Below are positions 1 through 12,048 of a stretch of 64,000 nucleotides of DNA, piece after piece; position 1 is the stretch's first letter, and the number at the start of each line of letters is the position of its first letter. The position numbers and the translations under genes are program-made. The DNA is taken from positions 3,185,155-3,249,154 of the forward strand of contig OZ014422.1 in NCBI GenBank assembly GCA_963965975.1, read 5' to 3'. Origin of the DNA: Xestospongia bergquistia (Eukaryota > Porifera > Demospongiae > Haplosclerida > Petrosiidae). The notes below the pieces were generated by a model, which did no database searches, had not been told where the DNA came from, and was given only the letters and a program-made list of their open reading frames with translations.

Positions 1-179
1 ACAAAGTACAATTGGTCATCGCTGTTAACAATATTTGTCAGCTTCATTCTTCTAGGATGCTTTCTAGAAAATGAGTTAACAATCACCTGGCAGTCAATGT
101 CCATGCTATAATGAATACTCATGAGGAGTAACCTTTGTCTCTCTTATATAATCATTGAATGAAGCTAACTTTTGACTCT

Positions 180-1750
180 TCTTAAAGAGCTTATACATCT
201 TTCTCGAGAACAAATTGTCACTGGGATGATATGGTTAATTATTAAGAGTGAACAAATATTTAAAAAGAACAAGTCAGTAGCAAGAGCATCCTGTCGTCTT
301 TTTGGAAGATCATCATCAGCAGAGTTTTACCACTTATTTTGGCAACTTAACAGGTCTGTGTCTATATTGTGAGGAGATGGAAGACCAGCTTCATCAATTT
401 GACCATTTGAGTGTTATCTCTGTTTTGCTGTCTACCACATGTATGATGGATGGTAATCAAATCATTATCAACCTGAACTGACTCTGCCATAGACTTAGCA
501 ACAGTAAACCATTCTTGATTAACTCTATCTATTTTATCTCTCACTCTCTGGATACTTTGTTTTGTAAGATCAATGTGCCTGTGTCCCTTAAAATATTTAT
601 AGTACTAGACAGAAGACCAAAACTTAAACCCTTGACAAGGCCTCAGCCCTTCACAGGTCAATGTGCCTGTGTGCCTTAAAATATTTATAGTACTAGACAG
701 AAGACCAAAACTTAAACCTTTGACAAGGCCTCAGCCCTTCACAGGCAATAACAAAAGCCATCACAAACTGTATGTTTATAATAGCTAACAGGAGAGTACA
801 TGTATCAATAACTGTATTTGTATTCCATTCAGACTGTGATGTTATCTCTTCCAAAAGTTGTAATACTATTTCATAAACTCTCCAAAGTTATGAAGTGCCT
901 CGTGACACTCTATCCATTTTGTTTTACATAAATTCGAAAGGTTTCAATTTCTGTTAGGCTGAACTAACTGCTTGATTTTGTCAACAAAAGCTTCCCACCT
1001 TTTTAGAGAGTTGTTAAAGAACAATGCAATGATGTCACAAGATTTATCAATAGCAAGGTTGAGCTTGTGAGAGATACAATGTACATAAACTGCTTTTAGA
1101 AATGACTTTGGATTCAAGCAGCTATTCCTCTTTGTCCAGTAATACATCCAGACACAGCACCAGCTCCATCATATCCATGACCCCTCATTAATTTAAATTT
1201 AATTCATGACTTGAATTGTTAGTGTTGATAATATTACATTTGATAAAGCTTCTCCAGATATTTCACCACTATACCATACAAACTCCAAAAACACTTCTCA
1301 TGCTTGATTAAACCCCACAACAAATCTTAAGACTAAACTTAATTGCTCCTGATTGGAAATGTCAGAAACTTTGTCTCCTAATACTGAAAAGAAGAAGCCC
1401 TCTAAACCTCTTTTTAAATTTTAGTAAAGATATATTCACCAATTATCTCGGCATTTTCAGGTTTGAAAACTTTAGTTATGATGTCATACCTAGCATTCTT
1501 TTGAAATACCAGTTAAAGCAATTTTATTATATCCCAAATAATATTATAAATTATTGTAATTGTTAATTGGTTTCTCTAGATTAGATAGTGAGCAATATTA
1601 TAAGCTTCACTGATGTCATAAGGGCAACATATCTCAGAAAAGCTTTTCCTGTTAGAAACAGAGTTACTAGAAGAGCTAAAGTTAAGCCTAGTAGAGAAGC
1701 TACTACTACTGTGACCTTGATTCTCGGATGTCATCTATTTCTCAGAAGGA
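180..1750 (-). pseudogene. hAT-like (DUF4371-type) transposase pseudogene
   Basis: Read on the minus strand, scattered stretches match the family of hAT-derived transposases that carry a DUF4371 region. Near 1140-1180 the translation gives GYDGAGAVSGC, the family's GxxYDGAxxMxG signature. The following segment (1147-944) contains YVHCISHKLNLAI, the usual next motif. At 544-362 lies a segment with CGRQQNRDN, like the block before the C-terminal dimerisation region. Stops interrupt the frame between these blocks (for example at 1200-1450), so the copy is dead. No terminal inverted repeats were found, and the 5' part may extend to about 1900. Family recognition is by motif memory, not by search. 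Confidence 0.6.
570..745. repeat. 88-bp direct tandem duplication
   Basis: Bases 570-657 and 658-745 are two adjacent copies of the same 88-bp unit with about two differences (gtgtccctt against gtgtgcctt, and aaaccctt against aaaccttt). The duplication lies inside the decayed hAT-like pseudogene and explains part of its frame disruption. Confidence 0.9.
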
Positions 1751-2210
1751 GTAACAGCATCTAGTCCCAAAGAAGTGATTTTCACTTGACACTTTGTCAT
1801 ATTCACTATGTATTTGTTGCATTTGGCTTATCACAACAGTATCATCTATGTAATGTGGACTTAAATAAAGGACATGTGTTCACAGTGCGAAAATCTATCA
1901 TAATTTCTTATATGTACTGTAAATCTGATTAAGTGCAATGATCCATGTCAATGTTCGCATAAATATCAAATGTTGCTATATGGTGTACACTACTATGAAT
2001 ATCATTGCATCATTTAACAGATTATATCTCATAGTGACATAAAAATGATAGATGATCACATTATGTTATCACTATCTGTAATACATTTTGTACTAGTATA
2101 GTTATTATATTCATAGTTCTTATGATTACTACTAATATACTTACATGTAATAGTAGTTGACATAGTTAGTATGCTACCACTTTAATATAATATTATCACT
2201 TTGTCTACAG

Positions 2211-2237
2211 GTCATACATAGTCCATTAATTTTGAAA
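2211..2237 (+). other. 5' UTR part of first coding exon
   Basis: A pyrimidine-containing acceptor (ttgtctacag) precedes 2211. The exon then runs 27 nt to ATG at 2238 and ends at 2258 before gtaagt. This implies an upstream non-coding exon or a trans-splice site. The choice rests only on splice signals and phase 0 with the 4323 exon; transcript data could move the start. Confidence 0.45.
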
Positions 2238-5200
2238 ATGTCTTCACAATTCAAACTAGTAAGTCAAATAATCATTTTATCACTCTACTATAAGTTCTCT
2301 AAAAATTCTCCAAGTTAATTTTTTGCTGCTAAATTTAAAGATTAAGTTATTGCTTCATAGAAATATTTTAAATGAAATAATAGGGTATTGCCTTAGTATT
2401 ATTTGGTATTTAACATTGAGCTTGTTTAGACTATAACAAGTGTACAAAATTCAAAATTCATCAAAATTATCACATTCGGAGAGGATTAAAGTAACTTTGG
2501 AGTAGTCCTGATGCAACAAATAGGCTGCATCCATGCATGAAGACCATACTTTCGCTAGTTGACTCTTTAGGCCTACTCTTGCACTATTAAAAGTATTCAC
2601 AATTAGCAAAATTAGAATGTTATGTTTAAATTATTTAAAGGAAAAACTTATCAAATTTATTTATTTATTTGTAAAGATACTTCTAAAATAATTATTACTT
2701 TTGAAATTAGGTTGCTAAATTTTAGAGAATTTACTGTATGTCTTCAGTATTACAATACTTATATCTATAACATTGTAGCTATGATGTCATGTTATTTCCA
2801 ATTTAATTTTAATTCTTTGAATCTCATTTTATCTAACAAATATATTATTATCTACTTTAATTCTCTTATTAATTGTTTGTGCTAATTTTAGAAAATTTAG
2901 CAGGTGCTATAATAGTCCGATCACTAAAATTTGTATACACTAAAAATTACTTCATGAATTGTATTAAGTTAATCACATGACTTGGAAAATCTGAATATTT
3001 TAAAATTGCTAACTTAGTAGACAGTTAAATTAAAAGTTTTACAAAGTAATTTTTAAAAAACACTAAGTTAATTTTATCAGGAGAAGAATTCTATAAATAT
3101 AAATAATTTTAAAATCATATGTAGTCTATATTGTCAGCTATCTACTACTATATACACATTTCTAGTGAAGCTCACGGGCTTAACTCATGACCACATTTAA
3201 GTACTTGTGAGGTTATGAATATTATTGGCCAGCTTATGAATATTAATAATTTTCTCAAATGGTCATTTGATTTTGATCAATGCTATGTGTATGCACTTTA
3301 AGGAGCTCAGGTTTTGTTCTACTTGTTTATAACCACATTTGTGCCTACTATAATATGTATGTATGTATATATACAGGTATGTTTATTGTTTATGTTATTG
3401 TTATATTGTTGAATATAATTATGATTATGACTAATGAAATTATCCAGAATAATAATTGCCATCACACAGTGAAGTTAATGAATATCATTACTTGTACTAT
3501 GAGCAGTTTGAGTTGCATGTGACTGATGGAACCTTCTGAGTTTTGTTAAGTAAAGAAAATATCATTGAGCTATTTCATAGTTTCTGCCAACTCTCTCATG
3601 GTAGTCATAATACTTACCAATAGCCTAGTCCATTTTAGCAAAAAATACTATGAAAATAATCTTATAGAGTGATGTGACAATTATAAATTTGTTAAGATCA
3701 TTTAATAAAATAGGACACAAGTAATTTTATTGCACAAACTGGGATTTGACTAGTCCTCTTATATGTTATAGCATCATAATAGAGTGTGTAGCTAAAGAAA
3801 CTAATATTAGACAAAATGGTTATAAATCATAGTTATATAACTATTATATTAAAAAATAAGTTGCATTGTTTTGTTTTGTTAATGTTCCTATATAGTAGTA
3901 TCAGCTAGTATCAGCTAGCTAATAACCAACTAGTTGATCTGACAGATATCAGTTAACACTATATGATAAGTATTAGATTAGACTGTTAGCTCTCATCCTA
4001 CATTGTAATTTTAATCTTATAAATTATCTCATACTAATAATGTAAAATCATTAACAATGTACATTAGTCATTTTTAAAACTGTATGTACAGGTCAAAAGT
4101 TAGTTATATATTAAAATGATTCATACTTCTTATACACTAAATATGTATAATAGATAATGAAATATGGACTACTACAAAACTAATCATATTGTTAACAAAT
4201 ACACTATGCATGTCTACATCAGTGATATTATATAATGTCTACCTAGTAGTTTTAAGAGTTGATATGTATACTGACAATTATACTACAATATATTATATGT
4301 GTGAACATGATCTTTATAATAGAATGAAGAGTTATACTTGGCAGCTAAGAGTGGAGATGTTGTTCGTGTAACAAATGCTTTAAGAAGAGGAGCAGATCCT
4401 AATTTTCATCATCCTCAATATGTAAGTTTATAATCTCATTATATCATAATAATACTTAATAGTGACACACACAGATTGTACTGCTTGGTATGCGAAGTGT
4501 GTTTGGCAGTAATGATATAAATTTTAGACTTAGTGGAGTGTTTACACTAATGTTCCCTTTCATTGCTTTATTTTTGTGTATGACAATAAGAAGAAAAATA
4601 AAATCAAGCTGCATGTGTTTACTATAAAAGGATGTTGAATGAAGATTTAGAAAAATTATAAAGCTCAGTTAACCCTACTCGTAATGCTTGACTAACTATC
4701 AATGATAAACTGACAGATCAGCTTTTTATATTGATTAAGCAGTCAACAATGTCTTACATTTGAACACTCATAAATCTAAATTAAGATGAAAGGTTCTTTA
4801 GATCTCTCCATGCATGCTATGTTAACAGACAATAACATCATTAATTAACTTACAGACACATGGTTGTATGGTCTTAACAGTATATAAATAGATGAGATAA
4901 AGTAATCAGAAAAAATAATTATGTAACAAGCACAATAGCTTTTGATTGGTAATCCTACCCTCACAAGTGATAAGATTGATATTAGTGTCAGTGTTATGGG
5001 CAAGGCGAATAGGGTGACCAAGAGTGCAGTGGGCTCCATGAAGACAGGTAATTGCAGAACAGAGTAATGAAAAACTGACTCTGCATCTTATCCAGGCCAT
5101 TGTATGGCTATATGATTAAGTATGTTTTGTGATAATAAATGATACAAGTCGTTCATCCATTCCTCCAGGTATTGACAAAACAATTGAAGTGAAAGATTCA

Positions 5201-8200
5201 TGTTCTATTTCTTTGCTCATTTACTCTTCTTTTCTCTATTTGTGTTGTCTTTTGCTTGTGGTGTGGGACAACGATTTCCACATGCTTGAGCTGTTACATT
5301 TGGATGAGCTCCATCATGATAATTAGATGTTAAAAAATTTAAAGATTTCCCAGAGAGTGTTTGAAGAGAGGGTTCTGTTGTTACATTTGAGTGTATTTTA
5401 ATAACTAGTTATGCTGTTTGATCCCTTATTTCATTATGTCTTAAAGTTGGAAAACCACCACGAGGACAACTAAGAGCATGATTCACAGTGAAGTTCTTAC
5501 CACACATACTTCATCAGGAAGACACAATGGGTGTCAACCATATCTTAAGCATAGGGCATCTCTAAATGCCTCTTTGAAAAGAGCAAAGCCATGTTTGATG
5601 ATTCACAAAGGTGTTAGCCAACTCCCTTTTCTTTTGCAATGTCTAAAGCATATTGTAATTGTAGATCATTGTAGTTGAGAATACATTACAGAAGGTCTTT
5701 GTTGTTGTTGTTGTCTGTTGTCAGTTTTAGCTTTGTTTTTAAGCTGAAATTGCTCAGAGATAGTTGCATGGATGTAATTACTAGATTGTTAGAGGATGAG
5801 TGACAATAAAGGTGCAGTAATGACTTCAGAGGTAGTAAACTGGGTTGTGGACAAATGTGTTGGGTCGATGATGCCAAGGCCACCAATACAAACAGGCAAT
5901 GAGAGCAAGACCCTCTCTGAAGCATTCTTCCTGTTAAGGCAGGTATAAAGTTATGTCAGATGGTTTGCTCAAATGGTTTCAGAAATTTTTAGTTTCAGGG
6001 ACAGTTCTGATGAGGTACATCCACTTTCCTATTACTCATATGTAAAAGTAGCATAGGCTGCATGTGGTTGTTTGGCTTAAGACGATTGTAGATAAACCCT
6101 GGGCTTCTCTCACCCATTAACAGACATTTGAATGTACGTATTGTTAAGTGAATGACCTTGAACCAAGGGAAGCACCAAAGTAACTTCTACATTCCTTTGT
6201 GATTTGAATTTCCTCTTCAAAATGTTAGTAGCTGTAGGTACATTATCTTTAACAATAATCCAAGTTTTTACAAAATATGCATTATACCCTGTACATTAGC
6301 TCCAGAACTTTTAGCTGATGCTACTATTGATAAAGAAGCATAAGTTTTCCTCCAGCTCCTGCATCGTCAGCATACGAATTTGGCGAACAAATTGTTGCAA
6401 TTTTCTAAGTGAGGGTATAGGATACTAATGGTATACATGGCCATGGCCAATGAATGATCACATTGAGTTGTACCTTCTTGATAAGATTGTCTCCATATCA
6501 ACAAATATGGAAACTATTTTCAAGATAAATGTTGATAATCACCTTTGCAAGAGATGAGCAACTGAGTCAAATAAATTTCCCCAATTCCAGTGGGTCTCAC
6601 CCCTGGATATTTATCCAGTACGATTAATCTGCTGGATGTAAATGCAGTAGAACCATTATGAATGACATGTATGGTACTGATACATTGACCAAATGCAGCC
6701 AGTCCATCACATAGATCTGATGATGCATCAATCCCTGAAGGACCTGCTGCACCATCTCTGTCTTCAGAGCTATCTCACAGATCAGAGTACCAGTCAACTT
6801 GTCAAGTATTAGTGGATGTGGTTCATCAACAAAAATTCCTTGTAAAATGGCATTGATATCCTCTCATTCTCTGTTACAAGTCATCCTCCAAACATACCAC
6901 ATGACTTTTTGTCTTTGATAACACAGAAGGTTTTTGTATAGGATAAGGACTGGTATTGTCATTGAAGCAGTCAAGGCAATTGTGATAACTTCGGTTATAA
7001 CTTTATTATTCTGAACAAAACAATAACTCGACTTACATAAATAGAGAAACTATCAAAACACATTACATCATTACAAAACACATTACATCACTAAATAAAC
7101 AATGCATGTATGGAATTACTACATTCCTCAACCTTTAGCTTCTTCAGTATATAATTGGGTGATTAAAACGATCAGGTGGATTACGTATTCGAGTTAATCG
7201 GCGCAACAGTCTTTCAGAATGACTTCCAGTTGAGCGTTCCCCACAGTGAGGTGTGGGTTCTCGTGGTGTGGCAGATGATTCTACAATACTAAATGGTACA
7301 GAGTCATATACTTCAGGTCCACATGTTCGTCCTGGTGTTGATCAACATTATTAGGTAAAGATGATAAGGATTTTGTCTTACGAATATGGTCAACATGACA
7401 GCAAGTTTCAACACCATTAGACTATTTTATGAGATAGGATAAAGGACCAGTTGATCAGATAATTTCCCCACTAAGCCACTTAGGATTAGATGATCTGAGA
7501 TCTTTCAACCCTTCCACTAACATCAGGAAATAGGAAATTCAAACAACATCTAGGTTGTCGATTAATCAATAATTCTGCTGATGAAACACCAGTGGTTGTA
7601 TGTGGCATAATCCGGTACTTAAACAAAAATTTAGAGAGCTTATCTTGAATGGTTTTTCCTTCAGTAAACTTTAGTCCTCGCTTAACAGTTTGTACTGCCC
7701 TCTCTACTAGCCCATTTGAAGAGGGATGATATGGAGCTGTAGTCACATGTTTGATGCCATTTGCTTCCATAAATTCCTTAAATTCTTGACTGATAAATGA
7801 AGGGCCGTTATCTGTCACAACTTTGCGAGGTAGTCCATGAGTTGAAAATATGATTCGAAGTTTCTCAACAGTTTTGGCTGATGTTATTGACTGCTATGGG
7901 CTTCTATCCATTTCGAGTGAGCATCCGCTAATATCAAAAACATGTGTCCCATAAATGGTCCTGCAAAATCTAAGTGCAGTCGACTCCAGGGCTGAGTAGG
8001 CCACTCCCAGGGATGCAAGGGTGCTACCGAGGGCAAAGGTTGTGAGCCTTGACAAACAGTAGAGTCTTTCACCATGGCTTCAATCTCACTATCCATCTTT
8101 GACCACCAAACATATGATCGAGCTAATGCCTTCATTTTATTTGAGCCTGGATGAGCTTGATGTAGTTCTTTCAACACGTCACTTCGACATGGTTTAGGTA

Positions 8201-11200
8201 CGAGTATACGTGAACTCCATAGCACACAGCCATGAAGAACACTTAATTCATTTCTTCTAGAGAAAAATGGTCGCATCTCTTCCTCATCAATGCTAACCAG
8301 CCATCTAGACTGAATATATCGGCGAACCCTTGACAGCACTGCATCCTTATCTGTTAGTTCTTTGATGTTCATAGCACTTAAAGATGTTGTAGTTGACAGA
8401 TGGGTTAACAAACTAATAAGATCACCTGGAAGACAGTCAGAGGTGGTTGTAACTGGTCTAGGTAATCGACTAAGAGCATCAGCATTGCTAAGGTCCTTTC
8501 CAGATTTGTAGCGAATAGAGTAGTGGTAGGCGCTTAAGGTAAGTGCCTATCTCTGTATTCTAGATGAAGCCATTTGAGGAATTTGCTTATTCTCACTAAA
8601 CAAAAATGATAATGGTTTATGGTCAGACTCAATAATGAAATGTCTGCTAAACAGATAGTTATGAAATTTCTTAGTACCAAAAACAATGGCCAATCCTTCT
8701 TTTTCTAACTGAGAATATTTCTTTTCAGCAACAGTTAAAGTTCATGAAGCATAAGCTACTGGACGATCAGTGCCATCTTCCATTGTGTGTGATAGAATTG
8801 CACCTATCCCCGCATCACAAGTCAGTACTAAAGGTTTTGAATCATCATAGTGAACAAGTAATGAGTGTTTTTGTAACGCATTCTTCGCTATCTCAAATGC
8901 TGTATCTTGCTTAGTAGTCCAGGACCATCGTGACTGCTTGTGTAATAAGTCATACAAAGGTGTTAACTGAGCTGCAAGGTTAGGTAAAAACTGACTATAG
9001 TAATTGATAATGCCCAAAAATGACCTAAGCTCTGCCACATTCTTAGGTTTTGGGTCTTCCTGAATAGCTTTAGCTTTTTCTGTTGTGAGGTGGAGTCCCC
9101 ATTCATTAATATTCCACGCTTGGTTTTAGAAAAAAATATTTAGACCTTTTCAAACATAAACCTGCAGCTGAAAGCTTACTTTAAACAACATCAAGATTTT
9201 GCAAATGGTCTGCTTCTGTAGACCCACTGACTAAAATATCATCCAGGTATACTGAGACTCCTTGACAACTTTGTAATAGGCTCTCCATGCACCTTTGAAA
9301 AATGGCAGGTGCAGCTGCTACACCAAATGACAGTCGATTATATCTAAATATACCCTTGTGGGTGTTTATAATTACATATTGTCGCAAGTCTTCATCAATT
9401 TGAACCTGGAGGTATGCTTGCGAGGGGTCTAACTTTGAAAAATACTTTCCCCCAGATAACCTGAAAAATAATTCTTCTATCTGGGGGAGAGGGTATGAAT
9501 CAATTTGTGACACTTGATTAATCAGTCCCCACAAATTCTAACTGAGACATCTTGTTTTAGTACTGGTACTATAGGGGCTGCCCATTTAGAGAACTCTATA
9601 GGTGATATTATACCCATGGTTACTAATCTCTCTAGTTCAGTCTCTACTTTCTTTCTTAATAAAAATGGAACAGGTCTAGGCTTGAAAAATCTAGGAACAG
9701 CTTTGTCATCAACTCTGAGTTGAACTTTGACCCCTTTTAGGCAACCCAAGCCTTCAGAGAATACAGGGGATTGTCTATCTAGGACTTCATTTAATGTTGT
9801 CTGAGGTGTTAGACTATGGATAGTGGCTAGGTTCACTTTGAGTTTACCCAACCAGTCCCTTCCCATGAGATTTGGGCCACCTCCATCAACCACAAGGAGT
9901 GACAGATCCTCCTCTTGTGCATCATACTGTACATGTACATTAATTGTACCTAGTATAGGAATACACTCACCAGTGTAAGTCATTAACTTGACCTTTGACT
10001 CTTTAATAGGACTAACAATTTCAGCACCAATTTTCTTGTAAGTGGATTTGTTAATAACAGTTCGGGAGGCACCTGTGTCCAATTCCATTGGTACTAAAAC
10101 ATTGTTCAGTTTCACATGTATAATTAGTGGGTTTGATGAGCTACCTCTTGCTGTAAACATAGCATATGACTCGTCCTCTGAGGACTCTTGAGTAACTTTT
10201 TCCTCTGCAATATTTGATACGAAGTGATTTCGCTGAGAGTTCTTGTGTTTGGTGTCTTGTTTGCTCTTCACTCGACACATCCTAGCAATATGTCCCCCTT
10301 CTTTTACAATTATGACAGTCGAAGTATTTAAAGCGACAGATTGTGGGTGACTGTTTACCTCCACATCTGTGACATGGTTTACTAGTATGAGGTGGAGTAA
10401 ATTTCGATCGTTAGTTACGTTCCTGAGAAGTGTAATTAAGTCCTTGACCTCGATTTTGAGTAGTATCTTGTATAGTAAGATCTTTGGTCCCCTTTTCAGC
10501 AGCTTCTAGGGCTTGAGCTATGTCTAGAGCCTTTATGAATGTGAGATCTTTTTCTGCAAGTAATCTCTTTTGAATGCCTGCATGATTTACACCACAGACT
10601 AACCTATCTCTTAACATCTCTTGAAGAGTGTCTTTGTAATCACAGAGCTTGGCTAATTGACGTAACACTGCAATATATGTCATGATCGATTCATCCATTG
10701 CCCTGACTCAAGAATTGAACTTATACTACTGAACGATAACAGACGGTTTTGGATCATGAAACTCTTTGACTAGTTTCACCAGTTCATCGTACAATTTGGA
10801 ATCAGGAGCATCATCTACTAAGCTGCGTACAAGTTTGTATGTTTTCAGACCACAAGCAGAGAGAAATATAGCACGCTTCTTGTTGGCATCTACTACGTCA
10901 TTTGCGACGAAATACTGGTTGAGCCGTTTGACATAAAGTGACCAAGTCTCTGTACTTGCATCGAATGGAGATACAGAACCATGAAGAGCCATTTTGAGTG
11001 ATTTTTCACCTCGTCGCCAACTGTGATAACTTCAGTTATAACTTTATTATTCTGAACAAAACAATAACTCGACTTACATAAATAGAGAAACTATCAAAAC
11101 ACATTACATCATTACAAAACACATTACATCACTAAATAAACAATGCATGTATAGAGTTACTACAGCAATACTTTCCATTGCTCATCTATCAGCATGAGAT

Positions 11201-12017
11201 CTAAGCAGATTTGCTAACTCTGATCATAGATGTAAATGCTTTTCCAGCTCTGCCAGAGGGGACTTTAATACTATTTCATTTCCAGTGAATGATTTCATTA
11301 TAAGCATTATTAATACTCTTTTAAACTCTTCACCATCTACATTACCCCAAATAAAGTTAGGGAAAGGTAGCTTAGGATATTCTGGGAGATATATAAGCAA
11401 TTCAGGTAGGAGATAATTTGAAGGACCTGTAGGAAAACTACTTGGCATTTTCAAGTCTGTTTCTATGAACATAACTCAGTCAGAGCAAAGTTACCATTTA
11501 CCAGAGTATAGTTACCATTTACTTCATTTTGAGAATGGATGATAGAAACATTTAGCTTCTTTCGATCACAACTCAGGAACTCAATTGGTTTGTTTCACAA
11601 TGACCTTTACAAAGCGACAGACAGTCAACACACCTCAGCCCTGATTTGTTACAGTAACAATATTTGCAATGTCCTTGAGCATACAGTGGTAGCAAGCAGG
11701 TATGTTGCAAACTTCAAAAAGCAGAAACTAAAGTTAACGCAGTTAGCCAAAACGTTCTATGGTTTTTTGAATGGTGTTTGGTTTTCCATAGATGCTCAAA
11801 GTATCAACAGTGATTGAAATCCTTCAGAAACAATAGCAGTTACCCCTAAAAATTCATTGTTAATGCCAACATTTCATTGACTTAGCTCTTATTATTTATA
11901 GGATGTCATAGTGATAAAAAGAGTCAATCAATGATATTAAAAATTTTAATTTAAATTCAATTCCCTAAACAAATAAAAGTGTTTAGTAATGCTATCTTTT
12001 TCAATGGTTCTAATAAA

Positions 12018-12048
<31 letters not shown>

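Larger units (their letters stand above)
6981..11164 (-). mobile_element. Ty3/Gypsy LTR retrotransposon 1 (Mag-like), 4184 bp
   Basis: Complete element in structure: two 143-bp LTRs, a GCAAT target duplication, and gag followed by protease-RT-RNase H-integrase on the minus strand. A primer-binding-like stretch, TGGCGACGAGG, starts two bases inside the 5' LTR (around 11019-11009). The domain order is that of Ty3/Gypsy. The PBS and protein style recall the Mag group, from memory only. Coding regions carry at least six stops or frameshifts, so the copy cannot encode its own proteins. It sits within an older non-LTR element, which in turn lies in intron 2 of the ankyrin-Roc gene. Confidence 0.88.

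Noticed and set aside
2622..3522. Two 80-87 codon frames in intron 1
   Set aside because: Composition typical of AT-rich non-coding DNA; they lie inside the intron of the ankyrin-Roc gene.
1..4322. A protein kinase domain upstream, as in DAPK
   Set aside because: No kinase motifs seen; this stretch holds a hAT pseudogene and non-coding DNA. An exon beyond the window cannot be excluded.
11224..11472. An independent small gene (82 codons, minus strand)
   Set aside because: It fits as the N-terminal piece of the non-LTR element split by Gypsy 1.
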